DNA of 64,000 bases from Erythroxylum novogranatense (taxonomy: Eukaryota; Streptophyta; Magnoliopsida; Malpighiales; Erythroxylaceae). The notes below the pieces were generated by a model. It had not been told where the DNA came from. It did no database searches and worked only from the letters and a program-made list of their open reading frames with translations. Location: assembly GCA_029891385.1 (NCBI GenBank), contig CM057234.1, positions 17,780,350 to 17,844,349 on the forward strand. The letters are read 5' to 3'. How positions within the stretch are numbered: position 1 is the stretch's first letter; every line of letters starts with the position of its first letter. The position numbers and the translations under genes were made by a program. This document shows, one piece after another, positions 11,634 to 24,577 of this stretch.

Positions 11634-13179
11634 TTAAAGGAGGACCGCGTGCTTGGGGCTCGACGAAATAGAAAGTTTGTATATCAAAATGTCTACTACT
11701 AACAAATTCCACATCGCCTTTCATATTCTTTTTCTCAATCGTGTGAGGCTCACTTCTTAAAGTAGCCCATATACATGGGCAAAACAAGAGAGAAGGGTGG
11801 ATAGCCAGGTGCGGAACGGCATATTAGTATTAACCGAACCTTAAGATGTACATATATAAAAGAATTACTGAGCTTCAAATTACTGGGTATACATTGTTAC
11901 TGGTTAATCCAAGATTAGTAGTATGCACGTGAACAAACAAAGCAACCGAAGTCCCGTTAACATGTTCCATTACAAAGTTAATTAACACGCAATTAAAACA
12001 CCTTACGAAAATAAATTCACTGACTTATGTGCGGTGAAAAATATGGGGTTCCTGACGGACAAAATTGCTGTAGCGATTCCTGTGTTATACGAAAGTAGCT
12101 AATTAAACCCTGAGATATAAAATGTTACTCTATTAATCTTATGTTTAATTTCTTCTGAAAAAAAATCCTACCGTGTTGTTCCTCCACGTTTAAGGGACTG
12201 TGAGTTAATAAAATTTCAATTCGAAATTTTTTTTGCTAATTTTTATAGGTCAAAATTTTTTTAGCAACTTTTGAATAACACATAATTATTAAGGCAATAA
12301 ATTCGTTCCTGGACGTGACCTATCATCAACCGCCTAGTTATTACAAGTATTGTCACCATCAATCACAAACGTCAAGTTAATCTGTCGGTACCCACTTGCT
12401 CATCATTGACCACAAACCGAGAAAATGTATTGCTTTGGATTTCATACCATTATCAGCTTTGCTGCATGCTAGTTTACATGAGTTCCTTTTAGTTAATCCA
12501 GATACTTAATTAATATAGACTAAGAATAACCCCTATCAACTCCATTTCTATATTGTAATCATCTCTCTGGCTAGTTTCCATTCACATTACCTAGAATAAA
12601 AGTGAAATTAAGCAGGCTTGTACATTATAACCTTCACTCAAGCACCATATCAAAATCATAGTAATACGTACATACATCGCTCACTATGGCCTAGCCATAA
12701 GATGATTGTCCATCACAGCCAGAAAGAAATATGCTATTTGGTAGACTTAACTGAACACCGAACTTCGATTAACTGTACCATTATCGTAGTAACAAATGTA
12801 CCTTGAGCAATTACGTAAACATTGCCTTATTTACCTATGTTTTTAAGCAAACATAAAACAAGATTGGTTCCATATTGATCGCAGGCCAGATAAGAACTTT
12901 ATTAGCTAGAACATGCAATAGATTGATGCATACATATTCACACATGCACCTACTTATTCGCATATAATTACACTTTATTGCCTTCGAGCATACTCCAAGA
13001 ACGAGTGAGGGTGCTTCCATGGCCGACCCATCATGTGACTTTTCCTTATCTTCCACGTGAGGTTATTTTGCATATAAAACATGTGACTGAAATAATGTGC
13101 GGCTATGAAATTGTTAGCTGTCTCTCCATCCCATCGCTGCTTTGGTGCATTTTCAAGGACTCGTGAACAAAAAAACCCC
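11634..13179. other. Intergenic stretch, no gene seen
   Basis: Moderately AT-rich unique-looking sequence. Short frames near 12618-12806 and 12835-13056 have no family features and no usual coding composition. Nothing resembling an RNA gene or transposon end was found. Confidence 0.55.
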
Positions 13180-14230
13180 CACCAAATTGGCGTCCTACAC
13201 CATCTTTCCTATATAAGACACCGCAAAATTCCGAGGGAATGGGTCTCGTAGTTATGTCTGTAAGTCTTCATTGGAGTAAGAGGCAGTTGGTTGCTAAAGT
13301 TAAAGGTTGGTACACTGTAATTGCTAGTCCATTGACATCAATGAACCTAACCAAGTTGTCGTCTTTCAAAAAGACTCCATGTTGCGGTCTCTTAGGAAGA
13401 GCACGTGCATGGGTGATTTCTATCGGTATACGCGTATGTGCTATCTAGTCACAAACCCTAGGGACATTAGCACACATGAACAAAAGTGTTCGAAAGCCTT
13501 TCACGCTCTCTAATTACTGTATTAATTACATGTTTATCATTACCAAGAGTACCCGTGTCCAAACTTGAATAGATAAATTAAGCTATGAAAAGGATTAATA
13601 AAACGAGATAGAAATTATGGAAATGTATAGACTAAAAGAACAAATTTGAAGAGGAAAGCAAATAATTTCTCGTTTTATGAGATGATAATTATTTTAGTTG
13701 TGTTGTAAAGAAAAATAAGGGAACTAAACACACACACACGCGTATATATCCATACATTTATTATAAGCAGAGCATGTGAAGATTGCCGTGAGGGCATTGG
13801 AAGAGTTAGGCGAACGTCGAGTTTCAAATGTTGGATGGCCATGAACAAAATAGATCGAAAGCAAAGATGAAGTATGCTAAGAATAGAAACGTAGCCCTTT
13901 TGCTTCATACGTTTCAACTTGCAGTTACGGTTAGGTAATGTAATAGGCATATGTGTAGGTTTCAAACGTGCTTTGAATATGAAAGCTAATGGGTTTCCAG
14001 TTCTAATAAAAGGGTTTATATTACATAGTACTAACTCTTCTTCCATTTTTCTTTATTTTTGGGATTAAGGGAATACAATAAACTCGTAAGAGATAAACTT
14101 CATATTGGTCGAGATATTTTACATTGTGTAAACAACCATTTTACGTTAGTAGTTTGAGATACGTCTCCTGAATAAATTAAGAGACCGATATGATTATTTC
14201 AATTAAAGCATAGGATGCATATATACATAA
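13180..14230. repeat. Duplicated noncoding segment, copy 2, downstream of MYB
   Basis: This is the uninterrupted copy of the segment split at 1533-2262/9215-9400. TATATAAGACAC at 13210-13221 keeps its distance to GAGGGAATGGGTCTC, which would be compatible with a core promoter and start site on the plus strand. An AATAAAA at about 14007 could serve as a poly(A) signal. No protein frame is shared by the two copies, so a noncoding transcript is one possibility. It ends about 340 bp beyond the MYB stop codon and would be transcribed towards that gene. Confidence 0.75.
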
Positions 14231-14568
14231 ATATAAGTGTATATATACATACATACAAATTAAGCTTGGTCTATATTAATTCTTCATAATAAATTAATGC
14301 AAAGAGGCATATAGAAGAGTGCATATTGGACTTTTCTTTGATAACTTAAAATACATATTCCATTTATCTGACTCCATATATAAATATAAGAGCACGTGGA
14401 ATACGTAAATTTATATAGGACACTGTTACAAGCCAGTAAGTCACGTACTCGATTACTTGATACTACTACAAATATTATTAAGTTCCAACTATATATAGAC
14501 AAGCCTAATATTAGTCCAACATATGTAATAGTTGGTCCACAATAGAAATGTCTTCTATAGTAATTAAT

Positions 14569-17500
14569 TTAATCTCCATTAAGCAACTGCATTGACCAGA
14601 GATCCTCCATACTCCAATAGTTTTCGTGAGAATCCGGCTGTAATGCAGCTCCAGCGAAGGCCTCCATGTTCGCCTGATCATAAGACGGTGGAGAGTAGGC
14701 TTCCATAAGGTCTGTGGTGCCCGAAACTTGACCACTTGTGCTTGGGTGCTCAATTATCATTTCCGTTGAACTGCTCTGCCCTGAAAATGTTTCAGCTTGC
14801 TTGATGTGTTTTTGGATTCTCGTCCTCCAAAAGTTCTTTATCTCGTTGTCTGTCCTTCCTGGAAGATGCTTTGCAATTTTCGACCACCTGGAATTAACAA
14901 GTCATTAGTTTATTGTAAAATGTCAAGTAAAAGATTGGTAGAATATGTGGTGGGGAAAAAGTTTAAAGCATATATAACAGAGCTTATTATAAAGAAAATT
15001 TTGGCTAGTAATAATCAAGAAGATGGCAGTAGTAAACTTGTGCAAGGTAAAATATTTTTCTGATAACGCTGACACCACTGTGTTTGATAAAGAGAATTGT
15101 TACTGCAATAACATGTTCAGTAGTGTTCATAGTGACTGCTGCCAAACCCCGAAAGGTTCCTATCTTTCATTAAAATTTGGCCAATACGATGCCATGTTCA
15201 ATGGTGGAAAGCAAGCTCTCCGCTTTGGACATATTCATGCACGGTAACACAGAAAAGCAGTTATTGCTTGCAATCATGTGTCTGACAGAGACAGTTAAAA
15301 TGAAAAAAAAAAAAGAAGAAAAATTAGCTTCGATGTGAGACCTATCATCATTTCAAAAACTACTTCCATAATACTACAATCCGACACTTCTTATTTTTTA
15401 AGAAATACCAGACTGGTCTTTTGTTGATGCTGATAGAACCAACTAGCTACACTTATACCTGTTAAATTTCAGTTTTTACAGAGTAATAGTCTGTTAATCA
15501 ATTCATGTACAGTGAGGTTTACTTCATACACGGGAAAGGAGTCATGCTCTGGCATCAAATCCATAAACTAACTAACTGGTCATGTCATAAATAAAACGAC
15601 AGAAATCTAATTGACATATACCTTTTACGTCTATGGATGGTGTGATAGCTACAAGTCAGAATATTTATATCGGTAATTTTGGGCTTCCGTAACTTGTAAG
15701 AACATAAAAGTGCAGGGTTTGGACCTATGACTAGCTGTAAAAGACGTGTAAAATATCAAGTACAACAAATCATTTGAACAATTGGTATATTTAGCCGCAT
15801 AACTTTTATCTTATGAAACTCCTCCCTAACCAGCACACTCTTCCACAGTTTTAGGTTTACACAGAACTCATTATCAGGGTACATTCGTTTGAAAATTAGC
15901 AGAGAACTGGTATGTTCTCAAAAACCAGAAGAAATGGAGCTTTCCATAGGAAGTTAGAGAAAAGTTCCTATAAATTTTGATGCGATCTGCTTTTGTTAAA
16001 ATTACTGCTCGAAAAGATAAAAACAGAATACCTTGTAGTTGAGCAATAAAATACTAGAGAGATGATAAAACATATGCATTTATGTACAAATTCTACAACA
16101 ACAGGTAAGTTTGCACATTTTTCGTGAGTGCCAAGGCCATGTTTTTTTTTTTAAACTCTATAAATCTCAGGGTAGCTAACCAATGGTTCTTTATCTAGAG
16201 GAGCCAAAGCATTATGGTTAATGTCAACTTCAAACCGAATCAAGAGAACTTCGTGGGATGTTGGAAAAAGAAATTGGCATGTGACAAACGCTGATGGGTT
16301 CGGCTCAAAATAGAAACTTGAATTGCCAAATCTGGTAATTCCTTATACACAACGTGACCAAATATCAAAAGTTAGCTGGAATAAATTTTTTTTCTTCTTT
16401 CATAGATTAAAGTAGTGCCTAATAATGTCAATTGGAAGACCAAAGCAAGATAGGAAAGAAACTTCATATTATTTTGAGAAGTCATTAACTGATAGAAAAC
16501 GTTAATATAACCAGAAAATTATTTGAAAAATAGGTTATATTCATCATTTTTTTGGTTTAAACATATCATTTATCGCAGTTGATTCAAAGATGAGGGAAAA
16601 AGAGAAAGCAATAACGAAATCTTCTTGAATTATTCATAATCTTTCTATTTTCTTAAAAGAAATTAAGAGTGATTTTGAATGGATGATCATGATTTAATGA
16701 TTTGATTCATCGTCCCATAGGTTGATGTGCACCAAGAACTTAATAGAACATATATAGATTATAGAAAAAGGAAGGACGAGAAAGCAGTCACCTTTTTAAA
16801 GCAAAACTTTAGTCAGTTATCCACATAGAAGTAGTAGCTAGCCATAGAACATCAAAATTCATATAAGTTAGGGACCCAACAAGCTATATGGATTGAAGAC
16901 AAAAAAGAAGAAAAAATGAGGGAAGTTTTGGTAGCCATGAAAAATTCAACGCTCTTCAAAACTTAATTCCAAATCTAAATTTTTGGTGGCCACGAGTTCT
17001 AAAACCATATGTGACACATCCATTTCTTGGCTAGGAACAACTCAAACCTCACCTTCCCATGTTCCTTCTCACTCTCTTTATCTTATACAGACTCCAGTGC
17101 CACACATACATATAAATAGGGATTGGAAGAAGTCGTGCTTTGCTTGGTGATGATGGGTCGTAGAGACCAAGTATATATGTCTCTTCTTATATATTCCATC
17201 CACACAAAGATCTCATTGGAATAGAGTATATGCTTATGTTTCATGAATATATATGTATGTCTGTGTAGTACCTGTTCCCCCACTTGGAATGAAGTTCCAT
17301 GATCAACAGCTGTTCTTCAGGGGTGATATTCCCTCTACGAACATCAGGACGCAAGTAGTTGAGCCATCGGAGACGGCAACTCTTTCCAGTACGTTTCAGA
17401 CCTAAAAATCACAGAAGGAATTTGGGTTATAACTAGCTAAAGTTAGCTAGGGCTTTTGTCAGTGGAAGAAAAGAACAATATATGTATGCAATATTGGCGA

Positions 17501-17647
17501 AGTAGGGTTACCAGCTGCTTTGGCCAGGGAGTTCCAAACACCTTCTCCATGGTTAGCAATATAGTTAATCAAGATCAAGTCTTCTTCCATGGTCCATGGC
17601 CCTTTTCTCACTTCAGCATCCTGAGAGTTGCATGGTTTCTTGTCCAT
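14569..17647 (-). CDS. MYB21-like: R2R3-MYB transcription factor, subgroup 19 (MYB21/24/57/305-like)
   Basis: Three exons can be joined: 17647-17512 (136 nt), 17401-17272 (130 nt) and 14887-14569 (319 nt), giving 194 residues. Introns are 110 and 2384 bp with GT..AG ends at the conserved R2R3-MYB positions; 130 nt is the classic exon-2 length. Residues from about 13 to 115 form the R2 and R3 repeats ([57 protein letters not shown]). The C-terminus [16 protein letters not shown] is the acidic/aromatic motif of subgroup 19. Members of this subgroup are nuclear activators of petal, stamen and nectary development and bind JAZ repressors in jasmonate signalling; that role is inferred here. The start is the Met of MDKKPCNSQ. 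An in-frame upstream ATG at 17686 lies in a low-complexity leader and is less likely. No disabling change was seen. Confidence 0.93.
14888..17271 (-). other. Long intron 2 of the MYB gene
   Basis: The 2384-bp intron begins GTAC just after the R3 codons AAC AG and ends with a TTCCAG acceptor before GTGGTCG. It is AT-rich and of ordinary composition. Small frames inside (for example 15023-15247) show no family features, and I saw no complete transposon. Confidence 0.85.
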
Positions 17648-17744
17648 CTTTTGTCTACTGAAGGAAGAGAGAGAGAGAGAGAGCAAAGAAAAGAAAGAGA
17701 GATGGTGTGAGGGAGATAATGAAGAAACGAGGGAAGCTGTGTGG

Positions 17745-17753
17745 ATTTTATAG
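17745..17753 (-). promoter_or_regulatory. Probable TATA box of the MYB gene
   Basis: On the minus strand the sequence reads CTATAAAAT about 100 bp before the start codon. This would put the transcription start near 17715-17720. A GA-rich run (about 17665-17700) lies in the leader. No other candidate TATA motif sits at a suitable distance. Confidence 0.6.
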
Positions 17754-17759
17754 AGACAA

Positions 17760-20700
17760 TAAGATGAAAATTAATCTTGTAGATTAACATTAATCCTTGT
17801 TACAAGTAGAGACCTCTTGACCTAACTATGTTCTTAATCCCGTACACATGCATGCATGAGCACTATAACTATATTACATATATGTTTTTGCATGCATGGC
17901 ATAAATGGCTTTACATTTCTTCCTAATAATATATTTTCTATACATCACCAATACAATGAAGACATGTATTGCTTTTGACCATCGTATAAGTTATTTTGCT
18001 AAGTAAATTAAAACCAAATAATGTTTGTAAAAACATCAAAGTATTAAATAGACATCACGTTTAAAAGGAATGTGAAACGAGGTCTAAGAGGAATGAATTA
18101 TGGGATACATTCTTGTTATCGATCACGCAAACTGGAATTCCATAGATTTTTCCTTGTACTGAAAGATCTTACTGGTCATGATCATTTCTTCAACTTATAA
18201 ATAACACTGGAAAAGAAGAAAAGGGACATTTGAAGGGACTAGCTAACGAGATCGTATGACATCAAAAGGAAGAAAACCTGTAGATAAAGAAAGAAGCGAA
18301 AAGAGAAGGACAATATCTCCAAAGAAGATGTAAAATGATATCTGATAAGAACAAAATTCAGCATGTATAATGAAAGAATATTAAAATGTTAATGATAGAA
18401 ATTAAGGTGCACGTTTGGGACACCAACTCGATTCCTCTTATAACATACTAATTGAATCTCTCCTTCCATTATATGAGATTGTTAATTTTTATATCACCTC
18501 ATATTTGAAATAAAGATTAGTACCGATAGTTTATGAACTTATGAAAAGAAAGAATGTAGGATAATATAGTTCACAGGCCAAAGAGTTTTAAATCCACGTA
18601 TCCTTTCTTCAAGGACTTGGTTACTTCATATCTAAGAAAAACAGCAAACCATCTCGTCAATCGGCAATTAATTATCACATCATAATATGGTTAATTCTCA
18701 CTATTTTTAATTCATTTATAGTCTTCTTTAATGCCTGTTTAACCACGATCTGCTCAATCGTGACAAGTGTTCCGAGTCTTCGACACATATACTTAGCAAA
18801 ATGAAAAAAAAAAAATTATCTAAGGGCCAAACCAAGGAAACTGTGATATCGATCAACTTGTGGTTGTAGAAAATCAACAAGAAAAGAGAATAATAATTTT
18901 AAGAAGGTTCGGAGACGTACGAAACCATGCAAAACTTATATCATTGCGTATTGTTATCATATATTCGCATTGTTTTGTATTGTACTCTCAAGAACCTGTA
19001 ATTTTATGTCTTGTTCCTCACCCACTTACTGTCAGTCAAAGATATTTATGTATCCATGTCAGGAACTGTAAAATCAATGCAATAGTTGAACTAAAGGTGG
19101 AAAAGAAGAGGTAATCTTTCCTTAAATTTCAATCGTGACATTTATAGTATGGAAAAGATGTTATTCTAGATAATATGATGAGAACATAACATGAATTGAG
19201 ATCTAGTTCGACAAAGGAGTTATTCAAGTCCCCAGCAATATTAAATCTTAAAAGAGTGAACTCTAAGATTATATATTGTTAGTTAACCATCAAAGTATTT
19301 TATATTATTAAATTTAATGACTTATATTGCAATTTGTTCAAGTATACTTGAATTTTATAACACTCTAAAACATTAAATCCATATATTATAATATAAGGAC
19401 TTATGTAAATTTTCTAATTAAAAACATTAATTTTCAAATTAATTAATTTATTGCTTTTGAATGAAACAGTTCATGGAGCATTCTTGAATAATAATTTCAT
19501 CAAATTTTAAATTTTGATTGGAGATTATTCTAACTTTCAGTTTTATTTAATTATTTAGGTATAATAATTAAAGGTGCTATTTCTATCTTGTGAACAATAC
19601 ATATAATTATTTGGGGTCACTCTCTTGCTAAGAGAAGGGGAAAAGAATTGCCCAAACTTGTAAACAAGATTATTTTGAAACTTGTCTCCTTGTGCTCAAG
19701 GCAAGAGAAACGAATTTACATTGTACTGCAAAATATGTGCATGCTTGTACCATGATTAAGATTTTCACGGTAGACAGAGATTGTCTCCGATCACACGTCA
19801 AGGAAGGACTTCTGTATTTTAGTCAACGCACCAAGCATCAACGCTTGCGGTTTGACAGCTGAATCTTTAACAAAAACATGTTAACTCCGTCGTCGAATAA
19901 TACAGTACTATGTTGTTCTAAAAATAATTCCGTACCATTTCAGCAAAACTGAACGGTGTGAAATGATACAATATTACAGTGACCACCATTAAAGTGATAG
20001 CCTCCTAAGGTTATCAAAGTAATTAAAGTTCAAACATCAAAATCTTGATCCCAGGTTAGAAAGGTAAAATTACCTTTTCAACATGTCATCAAAATAAGGA
20101 ATCCTTGATTAAAAATTGCAAAAAATAATAATCATTGTATTAATTATAAATTAATCACATGCGGACTAAGACAGATATATGAAGACACATTTATCATTAA
20201 GTAATATTTTCATCTAATGAGTCTCTACATTTTGTAGTCTTTAAATATAAACCTTAAATTATTTGGAAGAAGAGAGTATAACATATGAATAGTCGAGTGT
20301 AACAATTTGACATGGATGTTAATTAAATAGGAGAATTTTTTAAAGAAAAAAGAAAAGGGATTAAGTAGCTAGATAAAGAACTTAAATGCAGTGCATATGA
20401 TTAGATACAGGATCACATTACAAATTAGGTACTTAATTTTATGAACCACAAGAAGAGGGCTATAAAGAGGCGGGAAAGGACAAAAGGCGATGTGGGAAAT
20501 CACGATCCTTGGTTTAGACTAAAACACTAATAAGATCCCACATTTGAATGACTTATTCCTAATAAAATCTCTCAAACAATTGTTGGCCACAAACTAATGG
20601 GATTATGGCAATAAACCCTTATTTCTTCCTTAATTTCCACGTGAATATGAGTGTACGCAAATACGCATGCATTTTGACTAACCCTTGGTGCTAAAAGTCA

Positions 20701-22205
20701 TATTGGGTTCATTCCCACCTTAGAAAAATTCTTTTTGAGGCCCCTTTTTTTTTCTTTGTGAGCCAGCGCAAACTTTTAGACATAAGGGATCGACTCTTTT
20801 CTATTCCCATTAATCGTAATTTAACTAAGCGCAATATGGTATTTTCAGCCATAAGCGTGGCAAGTTTACTTTTTTCATACCATGAATTCACTTTACACCA
20901 ACTTGGATAAGATATTTGATAGTCATTTCTTATATGACTAGTAAAGAATTGACCCACACCTCTTTATCACGAACTGAATTGTTCATTAAGACTTGAGATT
21001 TTCCTTGCAATGATTTGTAGGAGAAATTTATGGGGGGCAACTGTTCCTAGATTAGCTTATAGGCAGGTAAGTGAAGCAAAGCAAAGCCCCTTAAACCCGA
21101 GTTTATATTCCCTGCCTAATATTATAGTATTTTATTGTGTCCAATAAATCTCAATCATTTATTTATGTGAATCTAATGTAGGTCCTGCATGAGTCTCGCG
21201 TGGATCCCGCAAAATAAATAGCTGAAATTTTATAAAACAAAATAAGGCAGAATAATATTAGACAGAAGTCACCCTTCAACCTTTAGCGTACATTCACTTT
21301 CTTTGACTTGTTTAAGCCCTCCGATCCTACGGGGTACATCGCCATTATCGACAAAACAGTGATGTTTGCATTCCAGAAATAGACAAAGTCCAAAAAGACA
21401 CTGGTGCTTAATGCCAAGATAATTAGGTGTTAAGCGGATAGCAAAAGCCCTTGATGAGGCTTTTCGATTAGTGATTAAATCCATGGGATGGGATGGGACG
21501 GGGGGTCCAAAGGGGGGCACTTGCATGTGGCAGCAGCTAATAAACCTCAATTTGGAGCTTAGTGCTTGGAGTCTCAAACCTTTGCACACGCATATCTAGC
21601 TAGAATCAATACCATTCACACATAATTTGTGGCTGATATTTGGATTAGGCTGTCCTCAACTATAGAAGTTAAGGAGACATCCCCATATTATAAGGTAATG
21701 ATCGACTTTTTGAAGGAGCTTCTAATTCGCTGCCACGTAAAAGACACATGTATGTATTGTATAGATTATGGCCGAAGTGATTTAACTATTTAAGTGGACC
21801 ACACGGGTCCCATTGTTCTAGTCTCGTAGATTAACTGCTTCACTTATGTGATCTTAAACTATAAAAATAAAATATGCTAAAATATTTATAAATTAGTAGT
21901 ATTATGATTATAAATATATCAATTAAAAGAGATATTAATTCATGGATATTTTACTTTATCGGTTAATTTGAATAAAGACTGTAAAATGTGTTATATAATA
22001 AAAGTTATTAATTTTCAGGTATTAAATTATTGAAACTTTATACTTATTACCTTATTTTACTATTATTTAAATTTTCTTAAGTTTATTTTTCCTGATATAT
22101 ATGTGTTACTAATCATGGGCTGTGTATCTCTCCTCTGGCTATTAATGCAAGTTTAGTTAATTGATTCATCTTTTCCTTATAAAAAAGAGTTGGTGGTGGA
22201 AAAAC
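17760..22205. other. MYB upstream and intergenic DNA
   Basis: About 4.4 kb with no convincing gene. The part nearest the MYB gene is its likely promoter. Two unassigned minus-strand frames stand out only by length: 20709-20957 (82 codons, Lys-rich end) and 21269-21589 (106 codons). I do not recognise either as a protein family. No transposon boundaries were found. Confidence 0.5.
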
Positions 22206-22470
22206 TAATATTCTCTCTTATTTAAAATAAGTGTCGCTTTAGAATGATTTTAATTATTCAAAATAAGTATCGTTTACGATTTTTTATGCATGTTTATAAT
22301 TTTATTTTCAAAATTACCCTTTAATTTTTCTCACATCTTAATTATATAGATTATATTTTCAAGGCAATTCAACATGTTATTAATAATGATATATCAAACA
22401 TTTCACTAACTTTCTTAATAAGTGTACATCTCTCTAAAATGACACTTATTTTAAATAGGAGAAAGTAGTA
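22206..22470. mobile_element. Small Stowaway/Mariner-like MITE
   Basis: The left end carries ATTTAAAATAAGTGTCGCTT and the right end, read on the opposite strand, ATTTAAAATAAGTGTCATTT, forming a terminal inverted repeat of about 30 bp with few mismatches. A second, partial AAATAAGTATCG lies about 38 bp inside the left end. AAATAAGTGTC ends are common in plant Stowaway-type elements, and a TA may flank both sides. It has no coding capacity. Confidence 0.65.
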
Positions 22471-23035
22471 TTGCCATCGAGTGCAAGGTAAGAAGCTAAC
22501 AAATTAAATGTTTAAAGGGACGTCAGAAGAACATGGAGCACTGCCTAACGTTTTGTCTCCCTATTAACGATGTACTCCTTATTAGAAGTGGGCATCGGGA
22601 GTGTGTTCCTTAATTATACTCTGTAAGTAACAAAACTTCAAAACATTCACTGTTATCCACCTTCCATTAATGGATGAGCCTGTTTCACGCAATAGCATCT
22701 TTTGCCTTACGTTATGTAGTAATCAATATATATAATATAAAAACATTATAATAAGATTAACTTTTTTCTCTTTGCGTGCAAATATAAAAGGGTTTTATTT
22801 TTAAATTATATGAATAATTATTAACTCCACTGTATAATTTAAAAACATTAAAAGAAATTCAAAACTTTTATTATGAACTTACTTTAAAAGTCTAATATAC
22901 TTTTCTTAATGCATGTATGCAGAAAATAATTATAATAACTTTTGAACTACTTGAAGATAAATTCAACCCAATTCTTTTAAATAAATATTTTATTTTGATG
23001 TTATATTAAAATCTTTAATACTTTGTAAATTTAGA
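22471..23035. other. AT-rich spacer before the LINE
   Basis: AT-rich sequence of about 560 bp without reading frames or recognisable motifs. The left edge of the LINE copy is not sharp, so part of this may be original flanking DNA. Confidence 0.5.
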
Positions 23036-24577
23036 ATTAAATCCATTTTTATAATGCATATGAGTGAAAATAATTAAAATAATATTTATTATAAATATAT
23101 ATTTTTCAATGAATATGATAACTTTCTTATAAAAATATTTTTATAGTACATGCCAATTTTAATGAATGGTAGTTGCTTTCATCATTATGTTAAAATTTAA
23201 TGAATAGTTGTTGGTTTCATTGTTATGGAACACCCATGAATATTGATAAAATAAAATTACTTCCATGTTCTTATAAGCATTGATATATTAGAAATAGTAA
23301 TAATTTGTTCTTTCAAATTGTACATAAATAAGCATTATATATTCCAAGACCCTCTCTTTTCGGATCACAACCCCGTTAAAGTAGTAAATCTCTTTTATAA
23401 GGTTGTCAGTAATTACCTTTTCAGATTTAACAATTATTTTATCCATATTTCAGGACTCACCGAAGCTTGTACAAAAGGTGCAGCTGGCTTTTTTCAAGAT
23501 GCTAAATAATTTATCTATGTCCAGAAATTGAAAGCCATCAAGCAGGAACTCAAAATTCTTCACTCTTCATGGGATTCTACAGAAGATGTTATGCTTAAAG
23601 CTAGGGATAAGCTTATTGACATCCAAAAATCTCTTGCCTTTTCACCGCAAGATCACTTATTGAAAATGAAAAGCTAGCTCTCTCTCATTATATGACCTCC
23701 GTAAGCTATCACAACTCCTTGTTCCAATAAAGATCTTAAATTAATTGGCTCAAAGATGGAGATAAATGCTCAAAGTTCTTCTTTAACTCCATTCTAGTCC
23801 ATAAAAAAAAAAGAAACTGTATCTCCTCCATCACAAATCATGGGGGGTCGGATCCTCCATAGCCAATAGGAAATTATGGATGAGGTTGTTAGTTACTTAG
23901 CAAATTACTTGGAACCTATATCGTGGCCTTAAACCCAGCTTCAGGTTTGAGTTCTCTCAACCTAAAAAAAATCACCCATTTAGACTAAAGCTTGCTTATC
24001 AAACCTGTGGAAGATAAGGACATTAAGGATGCGGTTTTTAGCATGGAGAGTACAAAATCCCTTGGCCTCGACGGACTGAATGGTCTTTTTTATCAAAAAA
24101 CATAGGACATTATAGGTAAATTTGTTAGAAATGTTGTGAAGGAATTTTTTTCCTAAGGGGTGCTCCTCAAAGAGATTAACAAGACCTTCTTGTATTTAAT
24201 ACCAAAAATTTCAACTCCTAACACCTTTAATGACTTCAAACTTATATCTTGTACAAATTTTCTCTACAAAGTCGTCTCGAAGATCTTTGCAACAAAAATG
24301 AAAAGATCTATATCTCCACTTATCAGTGACAATCAGGGGGCTTTCATTAACAACCGACAAATTGGCAACAATATCCTAATAGTGCAAGAACTTCTTAAAG
24401 GTTATACAAGAGTGAACTCAACCCAAATTGCACCATCAAAATCAAACTTTCGTAAAGCCTTCGATAGTATTGGCTGGCCCTTTTTTGGAAGATGTTGGAA
24501 GCCTGCGACTTTCCACCTGTCTACATCAACTGGATCAAAAAATGTGTAACAATTGCTAGCTACTCAATCTTGAAAAA
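23036..24577 (+). mobile_element. LINE (L1-like) fragment, copy A
   Basis: About 0.3 kb of noncoding LINE-associated DNA is followed by remnants of an L1-type ORF2: an endonuclease-end motif SDHNPV near 23360, then reverse transcriptase with ISCTNFLYKVVSKIFATKMK, LISDNQGAFINNRQIGNNIL and KAFDSIGW (24160-24480). Stops and frameshifts break it. It stops abruptly near 24577, where the sequence jumps back to the start of an almost identical second copy. Most of the endonuclease is missing, as in 5'-truncated LINEs. Confidence 0.85.
24160..24549 (+). pseudogene. LINE reverse transcriptase fragment, copy A
   Basis: This open stretch covers the N-terminal fingers/palm of a LINE reverse transcriptase (motif NQGAF..NRQIGNNILIVQELL and the palm start KAFDSIGW). 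The catalytic DD motif is not reached because copy A ends here. A small frameshift precedes KAFDSIGW. It cannot encode an active enzyme. Confidence 0.85.

Noticed and set aside
13385..13415. GCACGTGCA block recalling part of miR164
   Set aside because: Only about nine bases match, and I found no opposite arm that could form a miRNA hairpin.
13675..14046. 123-codon minus-strand frame in duplicate copy 2
   Set aside because: The frame is not kept in copy 1 despite clear DNA similarity, and it shows no domain.
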